Part shown: positions 27,743-36,737 of the stretch, piece by piece
How positions within the stretch are numbered: the stretch's first letter is position 1
Layout of the letters: every line of letters starts with the position of its first letter
From: Pseudovibrio denitrificans JCM 12308
Lineage (GTDB): Bacteria; Pseudomonadota; Alphaproteobacteria; Rhizobiales; Stappiaceae
DNA length: 64,000 bases
Reading direction: 5' to 3'
Assembly: GCF_001310815.1 (NCBI RefSeq)
Contig: NZ_BAZK01000006.1
Coordinates: 186,001-250,000 of the forward strand
Notes under the pieces: generated by a model
What the model saw: the letters and a program-made list of their open reading frames with translations, nothing else
Database searches by the model: none
Told to the model about the DNA's origin: nothing
Position numbers and translations under genes: made by a program

Positions 27743-28462
27743 ATGTCCAACGCACCGCTTATGCCAAAGGCAACAGCCGTATGGTTGGTAGATAACACCG
27801 CTCTGGGCTTCGATCAGATTGCTGCGTTTTGTAAGCTGCATCCGTTGGAAGTGAAGGCGATCGCTGATGGTGAAGCTGCACAGGGCATCAAGGGTATGGA
27901 CCCTGTTCTGACTGGCCAGCTGACCCGCGAAGAGATTGAAAAAGCTCAGAATAACCCGAGCTACCGCATGCAGGTGCAGGAGTCCAAGGTGCGCGTTCCT
28001 GAGAACAAGCGCAAGGGCCCTCGTTACACCCCGGTTTCTCGTCGTCAGGATCGTCCAAACGCAATTCTGTGGCTGGTTCGTTACCATCCTGAGCTGCTGG
28101 ATGCGCAGATCATGCGTCTTGTTGGCACCACTAAGCCAACCATTGAAGCGATCCGCACCAGAACGCACTGGAACTCTGCGAACCTTGAGCCGATGGATCC
28201 TGTCACTCTGGGTCTGTGTTCCCAGATTGAGCTGGACATCGAAGTTGAGAAAGCTGCGAAGAACGCTCCGAAGCCTATGGAAGGTGAAGAGCCGCAGACC
28301 CTTATGCCTGTTGACGAAACAACAAGCGAAGACGCGATTGCAGCTGCGTTTTCGACCCCAGCACCGAAGACCCGTGAAGAAGAAGAGGAAGTGGATGCAG
28401 ACGCTGTGTTCGCGAACTTCAAATCCATGGGTGAAGGTGATGAGGACGAAGACGAGCGCTAA
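27743..28462 (+). CDS. trcR: Cell cycle transcriptional regulator TrcR (DUF1013)
   Basis: A 239-residue protein of the DUF1013 family, TrcR, described in Caulobacter as a cell-cycle transcription factor binding RNA polymerase. The N-terminus MSNAPLMPKATAVWLVDNT and the HTH-like segment LDAQIMRLVGTTKPTIEAIRTRTHWN are nearly invariant in the family. The C-terminal 50 residues are strongly acidic (EEEEEVDADAVF, GDEDEDER). ATG 27743 follows AGGAGGG; the open extension to 27716 is dropped. It is a single gene ending at a terminator. Confidence 0.93.
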   Translation: MSNAPLMPKATAVWLVDNTALGFDQIAAFCKLHPLEVKAIADGEAAQGIKGMDPVLTGQLTREEIEKAQNNPSYRMQVQESKVRVPENKRKGPRYTPVSRRQDRPNAILWLVRYHPELLDAQIMRLVGTTKPTIEAIRTRTHWNSANLEPMDPVTLGLCSQIELDIEVEKAAKNAPKPMEGEEPQTLMPVDETTSEDAIAAAFSTPAPKTREEEEEVDADAVFANFKSMGEGDEDEDER

Positions 28463-28520
28463 GAACGCGCTTTGAAGGGGCATAACTCTCAAAAAACTGC
28501 CCCGACTGTGTAGGATAACC

Positions 28521-28556
28521 TGAAAAGCCGTTGCCCACCCGGGCGCGGCTTTTTTG
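28521..28556 (+). terminator. Rho-independent terminator of trcR
   Basis: Arms AAAAGCCG / CGGCTTTT (28523-28530 and 28546-28553) followed by T's, with a further inner GCCC/GGGC pairing. Confidence 0.8.
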
Positions 28557-28766
28557 CTGTTTGCGTCGCTATGCGCAGCTTTGCGTTATTCTGCGTTTTT
28601 TTCCGTTTTTGCTGCGTTGCTATGTTTGTTGGTGCTGGACTAGACGGGGCTGAGTATTTGCTGGCTGGACGTTGGCCTGCTCATCAGGGAAGTTACTCCC
28701 CTTGTTGAGGTTTGAGGCTATGATGTAGCATCACTTCAATTTCTGGTTGATTGGACTGTTGCTCTG
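28557..28766. other. Intergenic region with runs of TTTGCGTT-like repeats
   Basis: The 304 bases from the trcR stop to the next gene hold only the terminator and, at 28560-28630, several GCGTT/CGTTTTTTCCGTTT copies in low-complexity form. No gene is seen. Confidence 0.4.
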
Positions 28767-29414
28767 ATGTGTAGATTGCTTGGTGCTGTATTTGCATTGC
28801 TTGTTGCAAGTGGTGTTTCGTTTGCCTCTGGCCTGAAGGACGAGAACCTTCTGGTGGGGATGCCTGAAGGCTACAAAGTTGCTTTTTCACAAAACAAGAA
28901 TGGCCTGCTGGTTTCCGAGATGATCCCTCGTGAACAGTCCTTGAAGACCTGGAAGGACATGGTGACCGTTCAGATCCACTTTTCCCGGCGAGTACCTATG
29001 AAGGTGCTGGAGACGCAATATACAAAGGTGAAGAGCCCTATCTGCAAGCAGCAAGACGGGCGCTTGCTGAAAAAGGGACGTGAGAACGGCTACGAGTTCG
29101 GCCTGTTTCTAACCAGCTGCACCACCACACCTGCTTCCAAAAGTGAGACAGTGTTGACCAAGGCTATCCTGGGCAATGACAGCACCTACTTCGTTATCAA
29201 ATCCTGGCGCTCAAAAGTGCGTAAGGCGGACATTGCAAAGTGGTCGAGTTATCTGTCCCGCGTGAAGGTGTGTGATAGCCGGATTGAGGGTAGGAAGTGC
29301 CTTGAGTGGGTTGAGAGGTGGGATGAGCCCTTTGCGGACTTTGACCGGGGCGCAGGGCTTCGCGAGTGCAGCAAGTCGTTTTTGATCATTTGCAGCCATT
29401 TGATCTACTTATGA
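28767..29414 (+). CDS. Unidentified exported protein, 215 residues
   Basis: Not recognised. Residues 1-21 form a signal peptide (hydrophobic LLGAVFALLVASGVSFASG), so it is probably periplasmic. Four Cys residues follow (in SPICKQQ, LTSCTTT, VKVCDSR and GRKCLEW), enough for two disulfides, with one more near the end. A weak GGACTG site precedes ATG 28767. It is the last gene before the AT-rich accessory patch and its composition is like the conserved side. Confidence 0.65.
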   Translation: MCRLLGAVFALLVASGVSFASGLKDENLLVGMPEGYKVAFSQNKNGLLVSEMIPREQSLKTWKDMVTVQIHFSRRVPMKVLETQYTKVKSPICKQQDGRLLKKGRENGYEFGLFLTSCTTTPASKSETVLTKAILGNDSTYFVIKSWRSKVRKADIAKWSSYLSRVKVCDSRIEGRKCLEWVERWDEPFADFDRGAGLRECSKSFLIICSHLIYL

Positions 29415-29579
29415 GCATTTTTAGTCAAAGCTTGTGCTCAACTGCTAGCGGACCTTACCTTGTATAAATCTGGCTCAACTGTCCAAACAAACCGAGTTAC
29501 CTCTAATGTAATTAATTGGTGACGTGGCAAAGTAGTTAAACATATATACTATAACTACTTTTTGAGATCGGAGCATTTG

Positions 29580-30962
29580 GTGAACAGACAGAAAAAACGT
29601 CAAATACGCCATACATTTGACTATCTTAAGAGTGAGTTGATCCGTCACCAGGAAATTGTAAAAGACAAAGATTCTTTCCGGTTAATGCTGCAAGATGGAG
29701 GCTGGCTTTGTAAACTTCCGCTACCGAATGGTCGGGAACTATATACTGGCAAGAGCGCGTATCAAAGATTACTCACCCTCGCAAAAGAGATTATTGTAGA
29801 CGATGAACGTTTGTCTGGTCGTGTAAGAATAGATCCGTTCTTTAAAATCTTACGAGAAGAGTTTGGGCGCATCATTTGGAAGCAAGAGGAAATTGACGAA
29901 GTTTCGCTCATCGAAGCTTGCATTAAGAGAGCAGTCTCAAGTTTATGCGTAACTAAGGAGTACTACATTCCGTGCATTGCACCTTACTTTCAAGGAATGA
30001 CGCAGTTCAAAATTGGCCCGGTCACGTTCATAAGCAAAGAGAAATTCTCAGCCCACTATTCTGAAAGAATTGCAGCTTATCATTCCATGGAATTTAGTAA
30101 GTTTGAGGATTTTTATAAAGTACAGAATTGGATAGCTTGCATAAAAATTTCAGATTTTGATGAAAAACTTGCAGAGGAACGAGCATTCTTGTGCGTACGT
30201 TTAGCAATCGCTTCAATCAAAGCGCGTTTAGAGCAAGAACCAGCACAATGGCTCGGCACTGAGAAGCAATCAATGCCCGGTCTCACGAATTACCGGCTAA
30301 CATCTGAGCCTAGTGGGAAAGAGCCTTCAAAGATAAACCTTGGATGGGGACGCCGCTTTATTCTAAACGGCAATAACGAAGAAGTTGAGCATTTATTAAC
30401 TGCATCATCTCGATCTTGGTTCATCGTCTTTGGACGATTGATTGAAAAAATAGTTAACCTTAGTCAATGGGACTATCTCGAATCCAAGATCGTTACTGCG
30501 ATGATATGGTTGGACATCGGAAACAGCCCAATAAGCAGCGCCGAGAGAGTCGTTGCTTTTTCGAATTGCTTGGAGGCACTCTTCGTCACAGAGGAACGCG
30601 GTAAGAAAAACCAACTTGTAATACGCTCTCGTTTACTACTCGAATACTCTGGATGGCGGGCTGACCTAAATGGAAAAGTCGATGAGTTTTATTCCAAAAG
30701 AGGTGATATTGTGCACGGTGATGAAATGCCTTTGAACGAAGGCCTATCAAATACTGCATTTGTCGGAAAATATCTCTCAGATGTCTGTATTGAGGGCTTT
30801 CTCTACTTCTACCACTGGCTACTCACAAAACATCACCAAGCAGACACCCCAAAAAATAAACGTCCTTTTAATGGACATGGTAGTTTTAATCGAGCGATGG
30901 AGGAAGAGCTTCCTTTATTCTTAGAGCAACTGAGAAATAAACATTCTAATGAATGTGCGTAG
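29580..30962 (+). CDS. HEPN-domain protein, 460 residues (Apea-like), accessory
   Basis: A soluble protein of unknown function. Its last 150 residues look like an Apea-type HEPN domain: AERVVAFSNCLEALFV leads to FYSKRGDIVHGDEM, which contains the RX4H motif (R-GDIV-H) of HEPN RNases and tRNA-modifying toxins, near residues 375-382. The N-terminal 300 residues are not recognised. Start GTG 29580 follows GGAG; the frame is open to 29562. The DNA is visibly more AT-rich than its surroundings, which suggests transfer. A second RX4H protein follows at 31086. HEPN proteins occur in phage defence and toxin systems; a defence role is inference. Confidence 0.7.
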   Translation: MNRQKKRQIRHTFDYLKSELIRHQEIVKDKDSFRLMLQDGGWLCKLPLPNGRELYTGKSAYQRLLTLAKEIIVDDERLSGRVRIDPFFKILREEFGRIIWKQEEIDEVSLIEACIKRAVSSLCVTKEYYIPCIAPYFQGMTQFKIGPVTFISKEKFSAHYSERIAAYHSMEFSKFEDFYKVQNWIACIKISDFDEKLAEERAFLCVRLAIASIKARLEQEPAQWLGTEKQSMPGLTNYRLTSEPSGKEPSKINLGWGRRFILNGNNEEVEHLLTASSRSWFIVFGRLIEKIVNLSQWDYLESKIVTAMIWLDIGNSPISSAERVVAFSNCLEALFVTEERGKKNQLVIRSRLLLEYSGWRADLNGKVDEFYSKRGDIVHGDEMPLNEGLSNTAFVGKYLSDVCIEGFLYFYHWLLTKHHQADTPKNKRPFNGHGSFNRAMEEELPLFLEQLRNKHSNECA

Positions 30963-31085
30963 CTCATCTCAAATGCCTATTGTGATCGTGTCTGCTGTTC
31001 TGCAGGTGGACGGGGTTATCGTAGTCGATAAGACAAAATCACCGAAGAGTTAAGTTGGGCCTGAACAGTGTGAGGAGAATGTTGA

Positions 31086-31721
31086 ATGGATGATGTAAAG
31101 GAGCGAGAGGCCTACATTGCTGGAGACTTGAAACGAGAAGATTGGCATAAGCGAAGAGTAGAACTAAGAGACAAGCCATCACCCGAGCTTTGGGCGGAAA
31201 CATTTGATAAATTTCTGATGAGGCGACTTAAAGACCGCTATCTTGAACCCATTCAAGCGATCCAAGAAGCTGGAGCCCTTGAAGGTGAGGGCTTTGCAAT
31301 CGTATCCATTCAATGCGCGCTCATTGAGTTCCTTGCAGCTCTGAAACTGGGAAAAAATTTTAAGTATCTGGTCCGTGGTGAGCGGTTAGGAGAGTTCGAG
31401 TATTCTAAGAGCCGTGAGTTATTTCGAGACTTCCTCGTCACCGAAAAGCCTTTTGCGAACTGTTTCAAAACAATAGAGAGTGCCGAGTCCTTCTATTCGA
31501 ATGTGCGATGCGCACTGCTGCATGAGGCAAGAACGAAAAATGGATGGCTTATATGGGCTTCCGGTAACGTTGCAGTTGATCCGCAAAAGAAACGTGTTTG
31601 GCGAAATCAGCTTCAAGAGGCCATAAAAGAATATATTAGGACCTACGGGGAAGATCTGATTGAGCAACGCGATTTGCAGCTAGCATTCATTCGAAAATTC
31701 TCCCACCTAGCTGATACCTGA
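31086..31721 (+). CDS. Second RX4H (HEPN-like) protein, 211 residues, accessory
   Basis: Soluble protein of unknown function. The segment FYSNVRCALLHEAR at about residues 137-150 contains R-CALL-H, an RX4H motif with a following acidic residue, as in HEPN nucleases. An upstream helix FAIVSIQCALIEFLAAL could form the HEPN bundle. The ATG has GAGGAG about 12 bases upstream. It lies 123 bases after the larger HEPN protein on the same strand and may be co-transcribed. There is no nucleotidyltransferase or integrase next to it. Confidence 0.62.
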   Translation: MDDVKEREAYIAGDLKREDWHKRRVELRDKPSPELWAETFDKFLMRRLKDRYLEPIQAIQEAGALEGEGFAIVSIQCALIEFLAALKLGKNFKYLVRGERLGEFEYSKSRELFRDFLVTEKPFANCFKTIESAESFYSNVRCALLHEARTKNGWLIWASGNVAVDPQKKRVWRNQLQEAIKEYIRTYGEDLIEQRDLQLAFIRKFSHLADT

Positions 31722-32252
31722 ACAGCATCAACTCATAATAAAGCCGCTCGAAAGCCCGCTGTGTGGCCGGTACATGTTGAAACAGCCACATACATTTTCG
31801 GTTCTTGCAATGCAGCGAACAACAGCTTTTCGTCAAGAAAAATGGCTGCACTTGCGGAAGCCGGCGCATCGATGAATATCGGCTAAGGGGCTGGAGAAAC
31901 AAAGCAAATTATCGAAGGCACTCAAGGCATCTTTCAAGAGTGCTGGTCCAACCCTTGATGGAACAGCCCAAATGTCCGCTTGTGTCCCCGCGACGCAAGC
32001 GACATCCCATGAAATCATGCTGTGCAGCGAAAGTCCGCTTTGTCCGCATAACGGTTGTCTGGTGCCTTGAAGGTCAGCGGTTTTGTGTCAGTTTAGCCTA
32101 TCCCATTGAGCACTTTTGATAGCCTTGGACGGATAGTTGAGGTCCACTGCCGTCATGCCGGGCGGAGCGTCGTGGAGATCCGGTATCCAGAAATAAAACA
32201 GGCGCTTGAGGGATGCTCGGGCGCCTGTTTTTGTGTTTGGTTTTATCAGCCG
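31722..32252. other. Gene-free stretch after the HEPN pair
   Basis: About 530 bases. A 104-codon open frame (31805-32119) has unusual composition and no family features, so I do not call it. Two copies of GTCCGCTT followed by a TGTCC-type element lie at about 31975-31988 and 32033-32044, with a third TCCGC close by. The end holds the terminator at 32195-32233. It may be decayed mobile or accessory DNA. Confidence 0.4.
32193..32235. terminator. Bidirectional Rho-independent terminator
   Basis: Stem AAACAGGCGC / GCGCCTGTTT (32196-32205 and 32221-32230) with A's before and T's after. It ends the MotB-like gene on the minus strand. Confidence 0.88.
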
Positions 32253-33287
32253 TTACCGCTGTGTGAGTTTTAGCTCGATGCGGCGGTTTTTGGCGTAGGC
32301 TTCATCGGTGGTGCCTTCTTCTAGGGGTTGGAACTCGCCGAAGCCGGCGGCGACCAGGCGGTCGGGTTCCACGCCCTTGGAGATGAGGTATTTGACCACC
32401 GAGATGGCGCGGGCGGCTGAGAGTTCCCAGTTGTCGCGCAGGCGGCCTGTGCCGGAGAGGGGACGGGCATCTGTGTGACCATCCACGCGCAGGACCCAGT
32501 TGATTTCATCCGGGATCTGACCTTCCAGCTCCAGAATAGCGCTTGCGAGGATATCCAGCTGGTTTCTGCCTTGCGGGTTGACCTCTTCATCTCCGGAGGA
32601 GAACAGCACTTCAGACTGGAACACGAAGCGGTCGCCGACAACCTCAATATCGGAGCGCTGGGCGAGGATTTCGCGCAAGCGGCCAAAGAAGTCTGAGCGG
32701 TAGCGAGACAGCTCCTGTACGCGCTGGGCGAGGGCCACGTTGAGCCGTTTGCCAAGGTCGGCAATGCGCGTCTGGCTTTCTCGGTCACGCTTTTCTGAGG
32801 CGTCCAGTGCGTCTTCCAGCACGGCAATTTGGCGGCGCAGGGCGCTGATCTGCTGGTTCAGCAGTTCCACCTGTGCCAGAGCCTTGGAGCTGATGTTCTG
32901 TTCGCCTTCCAGTTTGGCCTGAAGGGCAGCCAGTGCACCTCCTGCTTCGTCAATCTGGCCGGAACGCTCGTTGAGCAGGCCCTGAAGACGATCCCGTTCT
33001 CCAGAGGCTTGTTCCAGACCCAGTTGTAGGGAGGAGATGGTGGATTCCAGATCTCCCACATTCGCCTTTTCCAGCGCCAGCAGCTCTGTGAGCTCTGCGA
33101 TTTGCTGGTTGAGGCGATTGAGCACCTTATCCCGACCAGACAGCTGCTGGCTGAGAAAGAACTGCGCAATCATGAAGATGGAGAGCAGGAAGATGAACAC
33201 CAGCAGGAGCGCGGACATGGCATCCACGAAACCCGGCCAGTAATCCTCTGAGCTGCTTTGAGACCTGCGTGTGCGTACTCCTGCCAT
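32253..33287 (-). CDS. MotB/OmpA-type peptidoglycan-binding membrane protein
   Basis: A 344-residue inner-membrane protein. A single helix near residues 25-46 (ALLLVFIFLLSIFMIAQFFL) follows a short cytosolic tail with an Asp (GFVDAMSALL) at the membrane, as in MotB/ExbD stators. A long coiled coil runs over about residues 50-200. The C-terminal OmpA-like domain shows LRVDGHTDARPL, AAGFGEFQP and NRRIELKL. It follows the MotA/ExbB-like gene by three bases. Pairs like this are widespread in Hyphomicrobiales outside flagellar clusters. The role is presumably ion-driven work at the cell wall. Confidence 0.88.
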   Translation of the reverse strand: MAGVRTRRSQSSSEDYWPGFVDAMSALLLVFIFLLSIFMIAQFFLSQQLSGRDKVLNRLNQQIAELTELLALEKANVGDLESTISSLQLGLEQASGERDRLQGLLNERSGQIDEAGGALAALQAKLEGEQNISSKALAQVELLNQQISALRRQIAVLEDALDASEKRDRESQTRIADLGKRLNVALAQRVQELSRYRSDFFGRLREILAQRSDIEVVGDRFVFQSEVLFSSGDEEVNPQGRNQLDILASAILELEGQIPDEINWVLRVDGHTDARPLSGTGRLRDNWELSAARAISVVKYLISKGVEPDRLVAAGFGEFQPLEEGTTDEAYAKNRRIELKLTQR

Positions 33288-33290
33288 GCT

Positions 33291-34288
33291 TTATTCCTTC
33301 TCCCGCTCTACCTCTGCGGTGAGCGTTTTCAGGAACCGTTCGATACGGCGCTGCTGCATGGACTGGCCTTCGGCCCATTCGCGCATCATCTTCTGCTCGG
33401 AGCGTACATGCTGGACGAGGCCCTGAATGCCTTCTGCCAGTTTGCTCATGGCGGCGTTGGAGCTTCGTCCTGTGTGGTGCCTTTGGCTTCCATGGACTTG
33501 CGCAGCTTGTCCAGCGTGATGCGCAGGTCTGCGGCCATATCTGCCGTGGTGCCGTTGCCCAGCTCGTCTGGGTCGATGTCCGTCAGGGTCGAGAGCCAGT
33601 CTTCCAGCTCCTGATAGAAGCGGTTCTGTGCCTGTCCTGCCTGCAGATCGAGGAAGCCCAGAACGAGGGAACCGGTCAGACCAAGGAGGGAGGAGGAGAA
33701 CGCGATGCCGAGGCCGGTCATCTGTGCGGTGATGCCGGAGACCAGATCTTCAAAGAGCACGTTGGCATCGCCGCCTGCCGCGTTCAGCGTGCTGACGGTG
33801 GTTGCCACAGCGCCCACGGTTTGCATCAGGCCCCAGAAGGTGCCGACCAGACCGAGGAAGATGAGCAGGCGGGTGAGGTAGCGGGAAATCTCGCGGGATT
33901 CATCCAGGCGCATGCCGATGGAATCGAGCATGGAGCGCATGGTGGTTGGCGAGATGGTCATGTCGCCTGCTTTGTTGCCAAGCAGGGTTGCCATGGGTGC
34001 CAGAAGGATTGGAGGACGGCGGACCTCAAGGCGCGGATCGCCGAGGCGGAAGCCGTTGACCCAGGAGACTTCCGGGAAAATGCGAAGAACCTGCCGGAAT
34101 GACAGGAGAATACCCAGTGTCGCGACGCCTACGATCAGGCCGTTCAATGCCGGGTTTGCCATGAAGGCTTCCGTGATTTGTCCAATCAAGACAAAGGCGA
34201 TGAAGCCTGCCAGGACCAGAAAAATAATCATGCGCCACAGGTAAACCTGCGGGCTCGACAGACTGTAGGGATCGTAGTCGCGTGCCAT
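33291..34288 (-). CDS. MotA/TolQ/ExbB-like proton-channel protein (one frameshift)
   Basis: The membrane partner of the MotB-like gene. Helices lie at about residues 18-40, 45-65 and in two late segments (LIFLGLVGTFWGLMQTVGAV and GIAFSSSLLGLTGSLVLGFL), the ExbB/MotA channel core. The uninterrupted frame ends at 33446. Restoring one base at 33457-33460 continues it as AMSKLAEGIQGLVQHVRSEQ and on to a stop at 33291, three bases before the next ATG. That ending is the usual one in homologues. ATG 34288 is chosen because the family starts MARDYDPYSL; the open frame reaches 34429. Confidence 0.85.
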
Positions 34289-34499
34289 TATCCTGCGTAC
34301 ATCTAAAGCAAAGCGGCTTCGTTTTGTCTGGTCAGACCAATCAAGCAGAACCCGCCTTAAAGTTAATGATGTCTTTAGATAACGCGATTTCCGGTTAATA
34401 GGAAACCGCAAATCGCCGCGATTGGGCAAGAAATGCGTAAGTTTTTAAATAAGTCGCATTTTCGTGCGCGTGCTGCCGTGTTTTAGACGGGATGTGGTC

Positions 34500-34649
34500 A
34501 TGGTGGGAGGAGTTGCTGACATTCAACCGGATACGGCGCGTAAGCAGTTGAAGAGTGCGCAGGGCAAGCTGAAGATGAAGGATCAGAAGCAGTTGTTGCG
34601 CTCTTACATGCAGTATGCGGCGGCGCATCAGTTTATCGTGCAGATGTAA
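34500..34649 (+). CDS. Possible small protein, 49 residues
   Basis: A short frame whose amino-acid use (VADIQPDTARKQLKSAQGKL, then LLRSYMQYAAAHQFIVQM) looks like real coding sequence: charged helix followed by an aromatic tail. The site upstream of ATG 34500 is weak (GGGATG). It lies between a divergent ExbB-like gene and a convergent phosphatase gene. No family recognised. Confidence 0.35.
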   Translation: MVGGVADIQPDTARKQLKSAQGKLKMKDQKQLLRSYMQYAAAHQFIVQM

Positions 34650-34658
34650 GGTCTTGCG

Positions 34659-35429
34659 CTATTTGTGCGTGGGAATGAAGTCGAAGAGTTCCCAGCCGTC
34701 CGTCGTGGCGGTGATGTACTGCATTTCGCTGCCTTCCAGCACTGCGCAGGTGAGCTGGCCGGAGGCGTAGGCCTCGGTGTCTACATCCAGCCGGTTGGTG
34801 CGGCGGTCGATGTGTTCCACGGGTGTATGACCGTGGACGACGAAGAGGCCGAAACTCTTCTCATAATTGAGGAAAGGGCCGCGGATCCACATGAGCTCAT
34901 CGTCGCTTTGTTCTTCCAGTGCCAGTTCGGGCCGAATGCCAGCGTGGACGAACAGGTAGTCGCCGCGTTTGTAGTAGAGCTCCAGTGATCTGAAGAAGGT
35001 TTCGTGCAGCTTGGAGAAGTTCTCTCTGAAGATGGTCTGCACACTTTCTGCGCCTGCGGAGCCCATCAGATCATGGTGGGAAAGGCCATAGGACAGCAGG
35101 GTTTCCATGCCGCCCAGATCTTCCCAGTGGTAGAGCGTGCCCGCGTCTTCCAGAAATTCCAGCAAGGATGCTTCGTGATTGCCTTTCAGGCAGATCTGGC
35201 GGGGCGTGCGGTGGTGGTTGTCGACGAGGAAATCGATGACGCCCTGACTGTCCGGGCCTCGGTCGATGTAATCTCCGAGGAAGACAGTTACGGGGTCGGC
35301 GATCGGGCGTTTTGTCAGGTCGCTCTCGATGGCTTTGCCCATGGTTTCCAGCAGGTCTAGCCTGCCGTGGATGTCACCAACTGCGTAAATGCGTGTCCCT
35401 TCCGGAAGTGTTGGATAGGGTTTTGGCAT
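34659..35429 (-). CDS. Serine/threonine-type metallophosphatase
   Basis: A 256-residue member of the calcineurin-like PPP family, related to bacterial PrpA/PphA and ApaH. The metal-binding motifs GDIHGR, GDYIDRGPDS and GNHEASLLEF, and the late HGHTP, are intact. It should hydrolyse phosphoproteins or small phosphate esters. ATG 35429 is chosen; an open extension to 35480 lacks a binding site. It appears to be a single gene. Confidence 0.88.
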   Translation of the reverse strand: MPKPYPTLPEGTRIYAVGDIHGRLDLLETMGKAIESDLTKRPIADPVTVFLGDYIDRGPDSQGVIDFLVDNHHRTPRQICLKGNHEASLLEFLEDAGTLYHWEDLGGMETLLSYGLSHHDLMGSAGAESVQTIFRENFSKLHETFFRSLELYYKRGDYLFVHAGIRPELALEEQSDDELMWIRGPFLNYEKSFGLFVVHGHTPVEHIDRRTNRLDVDTEAYASGQLTCAVLEGSEMQYITATTDGWELFDFIPTHK

Positions 35430-35560
35430 GGTCGTCCCGTTCCAAATACTGGTCTGTGTCGTGTTCAATGGTGGTGCCAATCTACTTTAAGAAAACAAAT
35501 GAGGAGCAAACCCACAGCCTCAATTTGTTGGCTTTGCGGCTGTGGGTTGCTGGACGTGTC

Positions 35561-36058
35561 TTATAGGGGGAGGGAGATCAGGCACAGTCCGGTGAGGTAG
35601 AGGCCGAGGCCGAAGGATATGTGGGCGATGAAGCTTCTTATTCTGGCAATCTTCGGGGCAGGCGTTTTGGCGGCAGCAATGCCAAAGCCAAAGGCGGGTT
35701 GCATGAGGAAGAAGGGAAAACCCAGGGAGAGGAAGCCGATGACAAGTGGCATCAGGATGGTTGGGTTTTGCAGCCAGTCTGGTCCGGTGACCGCCAGCAT
35801 CATTAGGGCCAGTATAACGCCGATCGCGTAGTGTGCCACCCAGCCGGTGGAATGCTCAAATGGCTGTGGCGGGCTCTGCATGATGGTTTGGTGATTGTAT
35901 TGGCCGCGCGGCATGCTGAGCATCCAGCGGCCTACGAGGCGGTAGTCTAAGGCTGGGATGGAGAAGAACCGAAGCCGGACCCAAGCGACCAGATCCATGA
36001 AAATTGTTGCGCCAATGCCCAGGAGAAGAGCGTTGACCAGAAGACTTGTTGTGTGCAC
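35561..36058 (-). CDS. DUF2938 family membrane protein
   Basis: A 165-residue protein with four hydrophobic helices. Family-specific segments include IFMDLVAWVRLRFFSIPALDYRLVGRW, STGWVAHYAIG and PFFLMQPAFGFGIAAAKTP. The start is GTG 36058 behind AAGGAAAGG. It lies next to a TetR gene on the same strand (100-base gap) and could be co-transcribed with it. Function unknown. Confidence 0.82.
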   Translation of the reverse strand: MHTTSLLVNALLLGIGATIFMDLVAWVRLRFFSIPALDYRLVGRWMLSMPRGQYNHQTIMQSPPQPFEHSTGWVAHYAIGVILALMMLAVTGPDWLQNPTILMPLVIGFLSLGFPFFLMQPAFGFGIAAAKTPAPKIARIRSFIAHISFGLGLYLTGLCLISLPL

Positions 36059-36154
36059 GTTTTTGCCTTTCCTTCTAGGAATTTAGCTAAAAGTGCCACT
36101 TCAAGTCGACTTGAGGTCAAGCAGTTTCTGTTGGGTTTTAATGAATAACTTTGC

Positions 36155-36699
36155 TCAGGCTAACAGGGCCAGAATGCCTTTTGTTTGAGTGTTGAGAAGC
36201 TGGCGCAGCTGATCCTCTGACTGGGCATGATCCGGATGCCGAGGGAGGACAGCACGAGGTATTCGGCGAGTTGCTGCGGGCTTTGCTGGGTAAACGTGTA
36301 GTCAGAGAGCATATCCGCGCAGGCTGTGATTTTGGTCTGCTGCGCTCGCAGGGTGGCTGCTTTGCCTTCCTCATTGAAACCGCCGACCATGTCTCTGGCT
36401 TCCTCGGAGGCGGTGATGACCTTGAAGGAGGCGATGATGGCGTGCTCATGATAGGCGTTGAGCTTATCCTCCAGTGTTTCCAGCTGTGCCCATTCGCCCT
36501 GAATAGCAGTGAGTGACTGCTCCGAGAAGTACGAGATGCAGGCGCACAGGATCTCGGTTTTGTTTTTGTAGTTTGAATAGACTGTCTGGCGCGCCACGCC
36601 TGCTTCTGAGGCAATGTCGTGCATGCGGGTGCGGCCGACGCCATAGCGCATGAATGCCTGTATGGCGGCTTCCAGAATCTTCTCTCGCAAATTTTCCAT
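36155..36699 (-). CDS. TetR-family transcriptional regulator (one frameshift)
   Basis: A repressor with an N-terminal HTH (IQAFMRYGVGRTRMHDIASE leading to GVARQTVYSNYKNK) and a helical ligand domain. The uninterrupted frame closes at 36160 in a non-matching tail. With one base restored at 36223-36226 the ending becomes QSEDQLRQLLNTQTKGILALLA, a typical TetR last helix, with the stop at 36155 (181 residues). Inverted repeats just upstream of its start suggest autoregulation and control of the divergent monooxygenase. Confidence 0.85.
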
Positions 36700-36708
36700 T
36701 TTCACATC

Positions 36709-36737
36709 TTGACAAAAAATGTCATTTTGTCAATAAT
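36709..36737 (+). promoter_or_regulatory. Promoter with overlapping TetR-type operator
   Basis: TTGACA (36709-36714) and AATAAT (36732-36737) are separated by 17 bases and point to the monooxygenase at 36834. The same bases form an inverted repeat TTGACAAAA / TTTTGTCAA (36709-36717 and 36725-36733). A repressor bound there would cover the promoter. It lies 10 bases from the TetR start codon. A second repeat AATTACAA / TTGTAATT spans 36735-36769. Confidence 0.65.

Noticed and set aside
31805..32119. 104-codon open frame after the HEPN pair
   Set aside because: Rich in Arg, Cys and Trp with no domain, poor start site, and placed in repeat-bearing non-coding DNA.
29415..32252. Complete integrative island
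   Set aside because: No integrase, transposase, tRNA end or flanking direct repeats were found. Only AT-rich composition supports transfer.
32253..34288. Zorya anti-phage system
   Set aside because: ZorA/ZorB-like stator genes are present in form, but no ZorC, ZorD or ZorE partner is adjacent, and the pair has the usual housekeeping look of Hyphomicrobiales.
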